A stretch of DNA of 64,000 nucleotides from Halobacteriovoraceae bacterium (GCA_002713145.1 PAVS01000018.1:16808-80807), one strand, 5' to 3'. Shown: positions 53,732 through 63,061, counted from the stretch's first letter. Translations and numbers: made by a program. Notes: a model not told the origin generated them from the letters alone.

Positions 53732-56700
53732 CTACCAATCCTCGCCTGGTCTATCCCAAGCATCTGGGAAACGAATATTTCTCCCTTGAGGTAATTGACC
53801 ACGTAGAACTCTAGGGGGTTGGGTGGGTTGTCTGCGCATATCTAGTTGAATGGTTCTGCCTTCAATGTAGCGAAGAGCACGAGTGCTTAAAGTCCTCACT
53901 TCCTGATCTCCGTGACAACTCAAGCAAAACTTATTGTTTGTAGAATCAGGCCTCGGGTGATTAAAGGTCAAACCAGCTTGTAAATAGTCATGTCGGAAAC
54001 TTTCAGGAAAAAGTAGTCTGTCTCTAACTGATAAAATCTGGCCACTCGAAGCCAGTTCAAGCTGAGCGAGATCGTTTTTGGTTGCTCCTCTCTCAGAAGT
54101 GTAATCAGTCACACAAAAGAAATTTTTATTTAGATAGTTGTCGGGCAATAAGTTTGCTATCTGACGATCTGAGCGAGTAAAGAATGCAGCATTTCTTTTG
54201 GGGATTCTAATCAGTTTGTGATTGAATTCACTTTTGGGATTCCAAGAGACTAAACTTCCTCGAGCCTGGTTGCAAGCGATTTCGGGATTTATTTTATCTT
54301 CACCTTTTAGGATAAAAACTTTAAACTCATCTACCCATCCTCTAATACCTGGGTGCTTAGGCGATAGAGAACCTATACTTATTGTGTTCGCTCCATTAAG
54401 TCCAAAGTTGAAAAAACGCTTTGAAAAATGAACATTTTTATAAAATAAACCATTTAAATAGATCTTAATAAAAGTTCTATTTGGATTGAAACTAAACCCT
54501 AAGTGAGACCACTTTTTGTAAGGTAGCCTTTGTTCATTATTATAATCTAGGTATGGCACCTTCTCACTTGCAAGCACTTCCCCGTTTCTTTCAAACACGA
54601 AGGTGTGTCTCCCTTGCAATTTAATATGACTTCCGTCAGAAAACTGAAGTAATGTGCGAGGTTTATTATCATTACTAAACCTAGGATCAAGAAAGATCCC
54701 CATATAAATAGGATGGTTCTTTAAATCAAGATTTTTGACATTATCCTTTGAGTCAACTTTGTAGCTATAATCCACTTGTCCTTGGGAAGTTAGCCATAAT
54801 CCTCGACCATGCACCCCACCGAGAGCAACGGGCTCAATTCTACCACGACCTTTAAGCTCACCCGCTTTTGGAACCTCCCAGTGATCTAGTGAGGCAGCAG
54901 CATCATTGGCAAGATGCTTTTGCGTGTCTTCAATCACCCCATTTTGATACCTCATAATATTTACTGTTTCGTTCCGAGGAGACAACTTAGTGGATGCAGT
55001 CATGGGGCTAGAGATGAAGGTGTTTAAGTTGAGATAGTCATCAAAATAAACTTCTGATGAAACAGCTCCCGTATTCATCTGCCAAATGACATCAGCAAAA
55101 CCTTGAGGCTTCATAAACGGCTGATCATTAAATAAATTTTCTAAGGAGTCTATAAAGTTCACGTTTCCAGCTGAATGAAGTGGAGTATAATAATCCTTAT
55201 CTTTAGTTCCTTTAGGCATACGTCCATTACCGATGGCAACACCTAGGCTTTTTGCTTGTCCATCTTTCATGTAATCATAAAGATATGCATATTGATGAAA
55301 TCTCTCTTCCCCCCTGAGACCAAAATCTATATGGTTGATCAGGCCATCAATATAGACAGCTTTTCCTTTCGTCCATAAACCGGCCATGGCGAAGCCTCGT
55401 CCAACATTTGCAAACTCAAAGTTTTTATTACAATTTTCTTCATTAGAAACACAGGAATAGGGCAAACCTGACTTTGCCAACTCTGATTCTTGCAGCGTAA
55501 AAGCAACCATGGCACCACTTTTACTGATCCAAGGATAGCTTCCCCCCATATCCACTCCAGCAGGTATAATATTATTTTCACCATCTCTAAGAGGGTAAGC
55601 CGCAAATCCATAACGTTTTTCACACTTTGGGCCACTACAGTTTGCAAATCTATTGAGTTTAGGGTCTAGATAAGCATAACTAAAAGGTTGCATCGTCTCC
55701 CACTTAGAGACATCACATGGATTATCGTCTGGGCCTGCTGCAAAATACACATTCTCGTACTCGGATCCATTATTCGGACTCCATGTTAAACCATCCTGAA
55801 CACTCCAACGGTGTTTAACATTCTTACCTATACGAGTGATCATCAGTCTTCCGTCTGCGGTAAAGACTGGTTCTTTTATGACATTAATTTTAAATGTTCG
55901 ACTTTGTTTTAAACTATCATCGACGGCTTCAACCCATTCGACTCTTGCATCAACTGTTTTCGGATTGGATACAATAACTTTTAAATCAACCGAGTAAAAC
56001 TGAAACTTATAGTTATCTGGATGAGCAAAAAAATGTTTTTCTTTTGCTTGATAAATAGATCTCGTCCTCACATTGGGAGATTGAGGGCCAATTCTAAAAT
56101 CATAATCAACTCTTTCAAAATGATCAGCAAGAGCCGGATTATTTACTGCAATTTTATTTGTTTTCATATCAACGAGGCTATGGTCTAAGCCGGAAGGAAT
56201 TTTTGCGCTAAATACGTAGGTAAGGTCATAACAATCTGCAGGACTTCCATTATGAACGCATTGGTAAGGATTTGACCTGGTACTATTGGGTAGGTTGTTT
56301 AGCGGAGTGCCATCACAAATGGCAGAATGCCCCGGCTCGAGTCTGACAGGAACTCCGCCAAAAGTTCTCCATGGGTATACACTCATTAAATCGAAGATAC
56401 CCCTAAAGCTACCGCTATCAATTAAATGGGAACCATTCTCACTTTTAATAAATGGCTTATTCAATAATTCCGGCTTTACTGTTCTGAAATGAGGCTTTAT
56501 ACCTCCAGCAGTACCGATAGTAACTCGACCATCACTCGTGGTTCTAAAGGGTGGAATATGCGGACGATGATGCTCTTGTCTGGTCTTATTGCCATCCACA
56601 ACACTCAAGTCTTCACTTCTTTGGCATATTTCACGATCATCTCTTTCTGTGAATAAATGATTTTTCATCACCATTTGCAAGTCCCATATAAGCGATGGCG

Positions 56701-56845
56701 GCTCAGGAGAATGACCAATCGTATTGTCCATTTGTTCATCTAAGTTGGCACAGGCGAATTCATCTTGCTTAATTCTAAAATTGAGAAAGACTAAAAGAGT
56801 AGAAGTTAGAAAAATGAAACTTAAAAAAAATAGTATTTTCCGCAA
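53732..56845 (-). CDS. Large LamG-domain surface protein with a C-terminal CxxCH
   Basis: 1037 residues, TTG start after AAGGAG. Signal peptide or anchor (residues 5-25). The first part has six or more Cys and a proline-rich HHRPHIPPFRTTSDG. A LamG/concanavalin-like domain covers about 665-850 (FVFERNGEVLASEKV, YKKWSHLGFSFN, YLNGLFYKN, GWVDEFKVF). Near residue 975 a single CLSCHG motif suggests covalent haem. Arg/Pro-rich C-terminus. Probably secreted or outer surface, with a binding role. Confidence 0.7.
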   Translation of the reverse strand: MRKILFFLSFIFLTSTLLVFLNFRIKQDEFACANLDEQMDNTIGHSPEPPSLIWDLQMVMKNHLFTERDDREICQRSEDLSVVDGNKTRQEHHRPHIPPFRTTSDGRVTIGTAGGIKPHFRTVKPELLNKPFIKSENGSHLIDSGSFRGIFDLMSVYPWRTFGGVPVRLEPGHSAICDGTPLNNLPNSTRSNPYQCVHNGSPADCYDLTYVFSAKIPSGLDHSLVDMKTNKIAVNNPALADHFERVDYDFRIGPQSPNVRTRSIYQAKEKHFFAHPDNYKFQFYSVDLKVIVSNPKTVDARVEWVEAVDDSLKQSRTFKINVIKEPVFTADGRLMITRIGKNVKHRWSVQDGLTWSPNNGSEYENVYFAAGPDDNPCDVSKWETMQPFSYAYLDPKLNRFANCSGPKCEKRYGFAAYPLRDGENNIIPAGVDMGGSYPWISKSGAMVAFTLQESELAKSGLPYSCVSNEENCNKNFEFANVGRGFAMAGLWTKGKAVYIDGLINHIDFGLRGEERFHQYAYLYDYMKDGQAKSLGVAIGNGRMPKGTKDKDYYTPLHSAGNVNFIDSLENLFNDQPFMKPQGFADVIWQMNTGAVSSEVYFDDYLNLNTFISSPMTASTKLSPRNETVNIMRYQNGVIEDTQKHLANDAAASLDHWEVPKAGELKGRGRIEPVALGGVHGRGLWLTSQGQVDYSYKVDSKDNVKNLDLKNHPIYMGIFLDPRFSNDNKPRTLLQFSDGSHIKLQGRHTFVFERNGEVLASEKVPYLDYNNEQRLPYKKWSHLGFSFNPNRTFIKIYLNGLFYKNVHFSKRFFNFGLNGANTISIGSLSPKHPGIRGWVDEFKVFILKGEDKINPEIACNQARGSLVSWNPKSEFNHKLIRIPKRNAAFFTRSDRQIANLLPDNYLNKNFFCVTDYTSERGATKNDLAQLELASSGQILSVRDRLLFPESFRHDYLQAGLTFNHPRPDSTNNKFCLSCHGDQEVRTLSTRALRYIEGRTIQLDMRRQPTQPPRVLRGQLPQGRNIRFPDAWDRPGEDW

Positions 56846-57029
56846 GGTATCTCCTTATTGGGACTATTATAATTGTTAAAATAGCCGGATGAACCAATGT
56901 ATAAATAGCTTAAACAGAAGTTCAATAATTCCTTATAGTTAGATCCAAGCTCCACTTTTTAACCAACTCATTATCGGTTTAGAGAGACAAAAATTTAAGG
57001 CTCATAATCTTAAGTACCGAAGAATACAC

Positions 57030-57866
57030 ATGATTTTAAAAAGAATGTCTCCACTTTTACTCATCTTTCTCTTGGCTTTTATAGACATTATAACTAAAGA
57101 GCTCATGCGACAGAGTGTGGGTGAGATACAATTTTTAGGAATTGATTTGCTCGCAAAGCCTAATTCTGGAATTATTTTTGGATGGGGCAGTTCAATATCT
57201 CCAATTGCTCAAATTTTTTTGGCGACTATATTGATATCCATTTTTTTTGCGTTGTATTTTATCTATTTAAGTTTATTTCAAATCAATAAGACATCAATTC
57301 ACCTGGGACTCGTCATGGTCTTAGCCGGAGTCCTTGGGAATTATATCGATCGCATTATATATCAAGAGGTTTTGGACTTTATCCATCTCAAGTTATACTC
57401 ACTCTCTCTTTTGTTTAATATTGCAGATATATTTTTATTTTTCGGAATCTTACTTATTACTTTCCATTTGCTCAAGCCATCTGTAGTCAAATCTATTTGG
57501 AAGGATAAACGAACCCGAGTGTTTATTTTCCCCTCAGCACAAAGAAAATTGGCCGTCATCTTTATGATTATCAACACAACCAGCTCAGGTTTAATCATTC
57601 TTATATCATACTATCTTCTCAAACTTTACTTACCACAGAGTATCTCATTTCAGTTTTTAACATACGCTCTCTTCTTTATAATCACTTTGAATACTATTTT
57701 TTACTTTGTGGGAATAATCATTGGTAAACATTTTTTTGGTCCTCTCTACGCTCTTATAGAATATCAGCGGCGCAACCAAAAAGATGAACAGCCATCATTT
57801 AAACTTAGAGAACGAGATGAGTTTAAAATACTTGAAGAAGTTTTTTCCAATGAATCAAAAAAATAA
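57030..57866 (+). CDS. Signal peptidase II-like protein with HAMP-like extension
   Basis: 278 residues, versus about 160 for LspA. NSGIIFG (45-51), GNYIDR (catalytic Asp 108) and FNIAD (Asp 133) are the LspA motifs. The last ~120 residues add two more helices (about 173-200 and 208-232) and a HAMP-like tail GPLYALIEYQRRN...RERDEFKILEEVFSN. Normal LspA cuts lipoprotein signals; this may be a variant or regulator. Confidence 0.7.
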   Translation: MILKRMSPLLLIFLLAFIDIITKELMRQSVGEIQFLGIDLLAKPNSGIIFGWGSSISPIAQIFLATILISIFFALYFIYLSLFQINKTSIHLGLVMVLAGVLGNYIDRIIYQEVLDFIHLKLYSLSLLFNIADIFLFFGILLITFHLLKPSVVKSIWKDKRTRVFIFPSAQRKLAVIFMIINTTSSGLIILISYYLLKLYLPQSISFQFLTYALFFIITLNTIFYFVGIIIGKHFFGPLYALIEYQRRNQKDEQPSFKLRERDEFKILEEVFSNESKK

Positions 57867-57912
57867 TATTTAATTTTTAAATACACAGACACTTCAAAGC
57901 TCTACAAAGAAA

Positions 57913-58284
57913 TTATTTTACAGGTCCATTAAACTCGATCGTTCTGCCATCAGGGTCAAAGACCACAGCATTTCTTCCCCATGGAGCATTGTCTGGTTTT
58001 AGTTTTTCGGTAGCACCAAATTCATTGGATTTTTTAAAAAATAAATCTACATCATCTACATTGAAACCAATTTTTGTTGAACCTCCAAACTCTTGAGCTG
58101 GAGCCCTGCCTTCTTTTGACTCAAAGATAGCAAAGTGACAACCACCAAACTCACAAGCAAAATGTAGTGGGCCATCACCATGTTTTTCATCAACTAATCC
58201 AAAGCCAAGATTCTTATAAAAATTAGCTGTTTTAGTCACATCAGGGGAACTTAAAATTAATGCATCTATTCGATTTACTTTCAT
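57913..58284 (-). CDS. VOC (glyoxalase-like) family protein
   Basis: About 123 residues from the ATG at 58284. RIDALILSSPDVTKTANFYKNLGF and DPDGRTIEFNGP are the two halves of a vicinal-oxygen-chelate fold. Small enzyme or binding protein, role unknown. Both this start and the upstream 58320 lack a clear RBS. Confidence 0.75.
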   Translation of the reverse strand: MKVNRIDALILSSPDVTKTANFYKNLGFGLVDEKHGDGPLHFACEFGGCHFAIFESKEGRAPAQEFGGSTKIGFNVDDVDLFFKKSNEFGATEKLKPDNAPWGRNAVVFDPDGRTIEFNGPVK

Positions 58285-58433
58285 GATGGCTAAATTAGAA
58301 AAAAGAGAAAGACATAACAATATGCACTGTGGCGGTGGAGGTGGTGGAAAATCAATAGATTCACTTTCTTAGCAAAATAGTAACACGAATATAGCACTCT
58401 TGAGATTTTTAGAATGCCATATAATTAAGACTT

Positions 58434-58790
58434 TTAAACCTCTTCAAACCCTAGCATACAACCTGCTGGCCCTTTAATTTGTGCAATCCTGGTATTGTTT
58501 TCACTCACAACTAATGGACCTCTATAAACAATCCCACCATTAGCTTTCACTTTGTTTAAAATAGAATCTAAATCCTTAACTTTCCAGTATCCTATTGCTC
58601 CACCAGTTGAACAAGGATTCTTGTTATCTTCAGCAATCAATTCTACATTCACATTATTTAAATTAAATCTTGCGAACCGATCGTCTCTTTCTATAAATGA
58701 GATATTGAACACACTTGATATGAAATTTATACTTTTTTCAATATCTTCAGAAATTAATCGCAAAGTGCTGAATACAAATTCCCTACTCAC
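58434..58790 (-). CDS. VOC family protein in nucleotidyltransferase operon
   Basis: 118 residues, GTG start inside the stop region of the preceding gene (8-bp overlap). STLRLISEDIEKSINFISSVFN is the VOC start; IAQIKGPAGCMLGFEEV the end. Likely bleomycin-resistance-like fold. Coupled to the nucleotidyltransferase gene, so perhaps part of the same module. Confidence 0.65.
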   Translation of the reverse strand: MSREFVFSTLRLISEDIEKSINFISSVFNISFIERDDRFARFNLNNVNVELIAEDNKNPCSTGGAIGYWKVKDLDSILNKVKANGGIVYRGPLVVSENNTRIAQIKGPAGCMLGFEEV

Positions 58791-59325
58791 TTTTTACCAT
58801 CCTCAAAAAGTCTGCCCACTGCTTCTCGCCTTTTTCTCCATCGCACCATTTTTCGATTTTCTCGAAGTTAACAGGATGTTTTCTCGCAACTAAAACTGCC
58901 TGGTCTAAACACTCTCTCGCATTAAAATGTATATAACTTGCGAGTCGATCTTTTACACAGTCAGTGGGACTAAGTATTTTGATTACCTCTCCCTCAACTT
59001 CTACTTCATCAGGAGTAATCTTATTGTCATCTCCAATCTCTAGAAAGCTTGAAGGAAACTCTATAAACAAATGAGAGCATTCAGGATGCCTATAATGTCT
59101 TTGACTGTGTTTTACGAAACCAAGCTCTTTCATCGCTTTTGGAATTCTTTTTTCAAACATATCTAGTCTTACGAAATCTAAATCACCAGACTTATATGCT
59201 CCATCAGAGTAAATTGAGACGACGGCTCCTCCAACTAAGACTGTATCGATTCCTTTCTTCTTTAAGAAAGTAGCCACATACTTCCAAAGCTCTTCTTCCG
59301 TGCAAGTTTTAAAGTCTATTTTCAT
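58783..59325 (-). CDS. Nucleotidyltransferase-fold protein (AbiEii-like)
   Basis: 180 residues. DTVLVGGAVVSIYSDGAYKSGDLDFV is the GG...DxD nucleotidyltransferase motif. FIEFPSS and SPTDCVKDRLASYIHF complete it. It overlaps the wHTH gene by 4 bp (ATGA). The order wHTH then nucleotidyltransferase is as in AbiE and related toxin-antitoxin pairs. It would transfer nucleotides to an RNA target if so. Confidence 0.7.
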   Translation of the reverse strand: MKIDFKTCTEEELWKYVATFLKKKGIDTVLVGGAVVSIYSDGAYKSGDLDFVRLDMFEKRIPKAMKELGFVKHSQRHYRHPECSHLFIEFPSSFLEIGDDNKITPDEVEVEGEVIKILSPTDCVKDRLASYIHFNARECLDQAVLVARKHPVNFEKIEKWCDGEKGEKQWADFLRMVKSE

Positions 59326-59654
59326 AAAACAGGCTTGCCCTTTCTTCTTGGCCTTCTTCTAACCTCAAACATTTCTTCTCTTTGAGAAAGGGGAATGGCT
59401 TCGTAAAAAGCCTCGACCATTTTTATGAATTGTTTTACGATACCTAGTTTTGGATTGAATTTATAAATTCGAATATTTCCCATTTTCTTGCTGATGAGAA
59501 TTCCACCTTCTTCAAATTTATCTAACTGTTTTTGAACCTGGCTTAACGTTATCCCCATGTCCTTGGCCACACCATTAGCATAAGCCTCACCATAGTGAAT
59601 TAGGTATAACATTAATTTGGCTGCTGTCTCATTTCCCAGAATCGTTTCTAACAT
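59322..59654 (-). CDS. Winged-helix protein (antitoxin/repressor-like)
   Basis: About 110 residues from ATG 59654. AKLMLYLIHYGEAYANGVAKDMGITLSQVQKQLDKFEEGGIL is the wHTH, and the C-terminus is Arg-rich (EVRRRPRRKGK). The promoter -10 lies just 6 nt before the ATG, which points to a leaderless mRNA and excludes the 59669 start. It likely represses itself through the paired operators at 59668-59703. Confidence 0.7.
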   Translation of the reverse strand: MLETILGNETAAKLMLYLIHYGEAYANGVAKDMGITLSQVQKQLDKFEEGGILISKKMGNIRIYKFNPKLGIVKQFIKMVEAFYEAIPLSQREEMFEVRRRPRRKGKPVL

Positions 59655-59660
59655 AGAAAC

Positions 59661-59689
59661 ATTATACACCTACTTTATAGGTGCATCAA
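59661..59689 (-). promoter_or_regulatory. Promoter of the wHTH-nucleotidyltransferase operon
   Basis: Minus strand TTGATG (59689-59684), a 17-nt spacer and TATAAT (59666-59661). The spacer contains the first operator. The transcript would begin at or next to the ATG. Confidence 0.65.
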
Positions 59690-59703
59690 CCTACATAATA
59701 GGT
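59668..59703. promoter_or_regulatory. Paired palindromic operators
   Basis: ACCTACTTTATAGGT (59668-59682) and ACCTACATAATAGGT (59689-59703), each ACCTA-N5-TAGGT, start 21 bp apart, i.e. on the same face of the helix two turns away. They overlap the promoter, so a repressor bound here blocks transcription. Confidence 0.7.
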
Positions 59704-59800
59704 AGGACTGGTGGATTCGTCAGCATTGCAATAATTAATATGACTTACAAAAAAAGAAAGCCATTGTAAGCCATATTTTAATTCATAAAGAGAATAGAAT

Positions 59801-60022
59801 CTAAAATGGAATATTAGCCCACTGGACTTTCTCACCATCTGGATTATTACTAACTTTGAGTTTTTTTGCAAAACCTTCAATGAAAGAAGAAAGACTACTA
59901 TAAGCCCCAAGTCTATTTTCAATGGTTTCTTCAATAAGAGGCTTTAAAGTCTCCTTACCAATAAACTCATTATCTAAGTCGGAGGGTGATGCCTCTCCAA
60001 AGCTATTAACTTTTTTATACAC
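59801..60022 (-). CDS. Small protein, third gene of the DprA-PRTase operon
   Basis: 73 residues, GTG start overlapping the PRTase end by 8 bp. Acidic and helical (LKPLIEETIENRLGAYSSLSSF). No family recognised. The overlap makes it a probable part of the same operon. Confidence 0.5.
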   Translation of the reverse strand: MYKKVNSFGEASPSDLDNEFIGKETLKPLIEETIENRLGAYSSLSSFIEGFAKKLKVSNNPDGEKVQWANIPF

Positions 60023-60614
60023 ATCGAGCCCAGACTACACCCACAATTCTTCCTTGATAACCATTAGCCTGACAGAAATCAATAAATGCCCTGAAATGAG
60101 AGCCTGAAGTCAAGACGTCATCGACAACTATCAATAGATCTGGAACTTGATTAAAACCATTCCAAACAAAGTTTCCTTGGATATTTCCAGGGTTTCTACT
60201 TCCACCAGAATGAGAAGCTGTTGAAGTATTTGCAACTTCAATTGGCCATTCAATACTTATAGGTTTCTTCGAAAGATTCCTGAGCACTGAAAACATGTCT
60301 TCGAATCTATTGTCATAGTCAGGATCTTGTTTAGATTTCGACGAAGGTATTGCTGTTACACAAAACTCAGTATAGTTATTTGCATTTTCAAATAAACTGT
60401 TTAGTTCTTTAGCAAATCTGCTCACTGACTGGTTTCTATAATACCAAGCGCCTTTTTGCTTATACTTAACTTCTTTTTTGAAATTGAAAATTAAATTATT
60501 TGTCTCCCCAATCGTATAACTTTGCCTCGGTTGATACTCTCTAGCAAATATTAGCTTATCATTGCTATTCAAATACGGGTAATTAGGTATGTAAGGATCT
60601 AGTTTTTTCCACAT
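60015..60614 (-). CDS. Phosphoribosyltransferase-fold protein
   Basis: 199 residues. LLIVVDDVLTSGSHFRAF is the PRPP-binding loop (hDDhhTSG). ISIEWPIEVANTS and FCVTAIPSS fit a PRTase core, similar to ComF-like proteins. Overlaps dprA by 16 bp and the small gene by 8 bp. Confidence 0.75.
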   Translation of the reverse strand: MWKKLDPYIPNYPYLNSNDKLIFAREYQPRQSYTIGETNNLIFNFKKEVKYKQKGAWYYRNQSVSRFAKELNSLFENANNYTEFCVTAIPSSKSKQDPDYDNRFEDMFSVLRNLSKKPISIEWPIEVANTSTASHSGGSRNPGNIQGNFVWNGFNQVPDLLIVVDDVLTSGSHFRAFIDFCQANGYQGRIVGVVWARCV

Positions 60615-61510
60615 TCTTCACCCTCTAAGAGTTTAAGAATATCCTCAATGTTCTCAACTCTTTTAGCCCCCTGTTTTTCATAAAATGAAGGCCATGTTAT
60701 AGCAGGATTTTCAAAACATGAGTTTAGAATAAAAAGTTTTTTACCTTGGTGCAGACATGCCCTTGCTTGAGTCAAACTGCCACTGGTGTCAGAAGCTTCA
60801 ACAATAATGGTCGCATCAGAAATAGCAGCCATGGTCTTATTTCTTCTTGGAAAATTATTCTTATGTGCTTTAAAATGCTCTATTTTATGCCTATAGAAAG
60901 GTACTTGGCTTATTAACAAATACTCTTCTGCTATTTTGTCCTGAAGATTTTTATTTTCTTTAGGATAATATTCATCAATTGGGGTTCCAATAACGCCTAT
61001 AGTTTTACCACCTGAAGCAATAGCTGCTTCATGAGCTGCCGTATCAACTCCTGCTGCTAAACCAGAAACTATATTATAACCATTTTCTACTAGCTGAGCA
61101 GATAGTTTCTTAGCTCTTCGAATACCGTCTTTTGAAACCTTTCTCGCCCCAACAATAGATACAGCTTTTGTAGTTAAAAGGTCTAAATTTCCTTTGTAGT
61201 AAAAAAGCTCTATAGGATTCTTAACTTTTCTAAGTTCAGTCGGGTATTGGAAATCTCTATTTATAGAAATGCTAAATTTAGAAAATCTCGACTGTAGATA
61301 TTTTCGAACTTCAGATATATGTTGTTTTAAATCTTCATCAGGAATCATACCTAAAAAATTTTTCAAGACATCAGAAGGCATTGCATCATACTGAGTAAAA
61401 ACATCAGAAAGTTTTTTTTCTGTCATTCCCTTAATAGTCCAAAGCGTTTCATAAGCAACAGCTTCTTCAAATGGATCTATAAGGTATTTATTCTCTAAAA
61501 CTTCAGTCAT
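60599..61510 (-). CDS. DprA/Smf-like SLOG protein
   Basis: 303 residues. SIVGARKVSKDGIRRAKKL, IVSGLAAGVDTAAHEAAIASGGKTIGVIGTP, FPRRNKTMAAISDATIIVEASDTSGSLTQA and FILNS are the DprA Rossmann fold. The C-terminal winged helix of full DprA is absent. Accessory copies next to a PRTase gene occur in predicted conflict modules rather than in transformation. Confidence 0.8.
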   Translation of the reverse strand: MTEVLENKYLIDPFEEAVAYETLWTIKGMTEKKLSDVFTQYDAMPSDVLKNFLGMIPDEDLKQHISEVRKYLQSRFSKFSISINRDFQYPTELRKVKNPIELFYYKGNLDLLTTKAVSIVGARKVSKDGIRRAKKLSAQLVENGYNIVSGLAAGVDTAAHEAAIASGGKTIGVIGTPIDEYYPKENKNLQDKIAEEYLLISQVPFYRHKIEHFKAHKNNFPRRNKTMAAISDATIIVEASDTSGSLTQARACLHQGKKLFILNSCFENPAITWPSFYEKQGAKRVENIEDILKLLEGEECGKN

Positions 61511-61596
61511 ACTTCAAACTAATATAGCAAAATCTATTATAATTACTCGCTAATTTTGATTTTTTATATACTTTTTTCACAAAACAATAATAATAC

Positions 61597-61613
61597 TACG
61601 TAAAAGTTACGTA
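61597..61613. promoter_or_regulatory. Palindrome between integrase and dprA genes
   Basis: TACGTAA, AAG, TTACGTA: perfect 7-bp arms. It may be an operator for the dprA operon, or part of the integrase attachment site. Nothing else recognised in the 168-bp gap except a hairpin at 61624-61648 (AAGGACAAA/TTTGTCCTT). Confidence 0.4.
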
Positions 61614-61678
61614 AAGAAATAATAAGGACAAATTTACTTTTTGTCCTTAATTATTCCTCAGGTCTCAATAAAATCCGA

Positions 61679-62782
61679 TTAGGATTTCTTTAATTGAGAT
61701 AGTATTTCTAAACAATCCGTAGCACCCTTCTCATCCACACCGGCGACTCTTATATAAAACTCCATTGTTTTTAAGTCTCGCCAACCACAAATCTTCATAA
61801 CTATTGCTGGGGCTGTACCCTTGGCCAATAGCTGAGTGGCAAAACAGGCACGAAGTGCGTGAAATTTTACCTTAGGTAAACCAATGCCGAATAGAAAAGT
61901 TTTTAAAACTGTTGATTGAGCACCACGTCTCCAATCTCTTGACCTAGGTAAAATGAAGTTTGAGTCACTTTTGCATTTTAGTTCAATTAAAAGTTTTTTT
62001 AACTCTGGCGATAGAGGAACGTTTCTCCAATACCCAGCCTTCGTACTTTTAATTTCATTGGTTCGTTTGTTGTATGATTTTGAAACTCTAATAAATTCAT
62101 TTTCAAAATCAACATCATCCCACTCTAAAGCGTAAAGTTCACCATTTCTCATCCCTGTTAAGAGTGCAGTTGCCCAAATAGGGTACCAAGGGTGCTCAAG
62201 CCTTTTAGCTTCATACAAGAGAGTCTTTATCTCTTCTAACGAAAGAATGTCAGGAACTTTCTCTTTTTTATGATGTAACTTTATCCCATAAACTGGTGAC
62301 TGAGTTACGCCACAAATTATTCCTTCCTCGATACCGTAATTATAAATCATATTCACAGTATTTTTAACTTTCTTAATGAAGCTTATAGATTTTCCTTTAG
62401 CCTCCATCCGCTTGATCAAGTCTCTACCATGTGAACGATTAAGTTCAGATGCTGGTGAGTTTAACCACGATCGTGTCCAATTATTCATACTGGCTACGTG
62501 ATCCATAATAGTAACCGGACTATAGGAGCCGATATAACCTTTTTTGGCATCAATCTCCCACTTCTCTATTACTACTTCCCAGGAATCACACCTGCCTTCC
62601 ATCTCAAGAATTTTTTTACCTAATTCAAGATAAATTCTATTCTCTTCTCGTCTTGCTAACGATAACGATTTTAAATCGGAAACGGTTTTTTGAACTCTAA
62701 GCTTAGGATTGTTCTTACTTCGAACATTTACATAAACCTTAAAAAGTTGCTTTCCGTCTTTTTCATAACTATTAATTGCCAT
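61679..62782 (-). mobile_element. int: Tyrosine recombinase / integrase
   Basis: 367 residues. N-terminal SAM-like domain. The catalytic core has LLTGMRNGELYALEWDDVDF (first Arg), VKFHALRACFATQLLAKG (His-x-x-Arg), ICGWRDLKTMEFYIRV (His/Trp position Trp, then Tyr nucleophile). Family: integrases of genomic islands and phages. Good AGGAGG RBS. Adjacent excisionase. Confidence 0.9.
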
Positions 62783-62783
62783 A

Positions 62784-63053
62784 TTAACCTCCTATGGTGT
62801 TAGAGGTCTCAATAAGCTCGTCAAGTTCACCGCGTTTAAAATAAAGTCTATTTCTAAATTTTCTGGCTTTTAAATGGCCTTTACAAACTGCAACTCTAAT
62901 CGCATTTGTAGATTTACTTAGATAGACTGCCGCTTCATTAGTTGTCATCCATTTATAATTTTCAAAGAACAATTGCGAATTAGTTTCGCAATCTTCAATG
63001 TAGCACGATATCTTGCTAGGTTGAATATTTTTATTTCTTAAATTTTCCATCAT
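62784..63053 (-). CDS. Excisionase-type HTH protein
   Basis: 89 residues. WMTTNEAAVYLSKSTNAIRVAVCKGHLKARKFRNRLYFKRGELDELIE is a MerR/HTH_17 wing as in Xis. It follows on the integrase in the same direction, so it helps excision of the element. Confidence 0.85.
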   Translation of the reverse strand: MMENLRNKNIQPSKISCYIEDCETNSQLFFENYKWMTTNEAAVYLSKSTNAIRVAVCKGHLKARKFRNRLYFKRGELDELIETSNTIGG

Positions 63054-63061
63054 CCCCCAAT

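Noticed and set aside
61661..62816. 11-bp direct repeat GGTCTCAATAA at about 61661 and 62806, considered as att site
   Set aside because: One copy is inside the excisionase coding sequence and both lie within the integrase module, so it cannot mark element ends.
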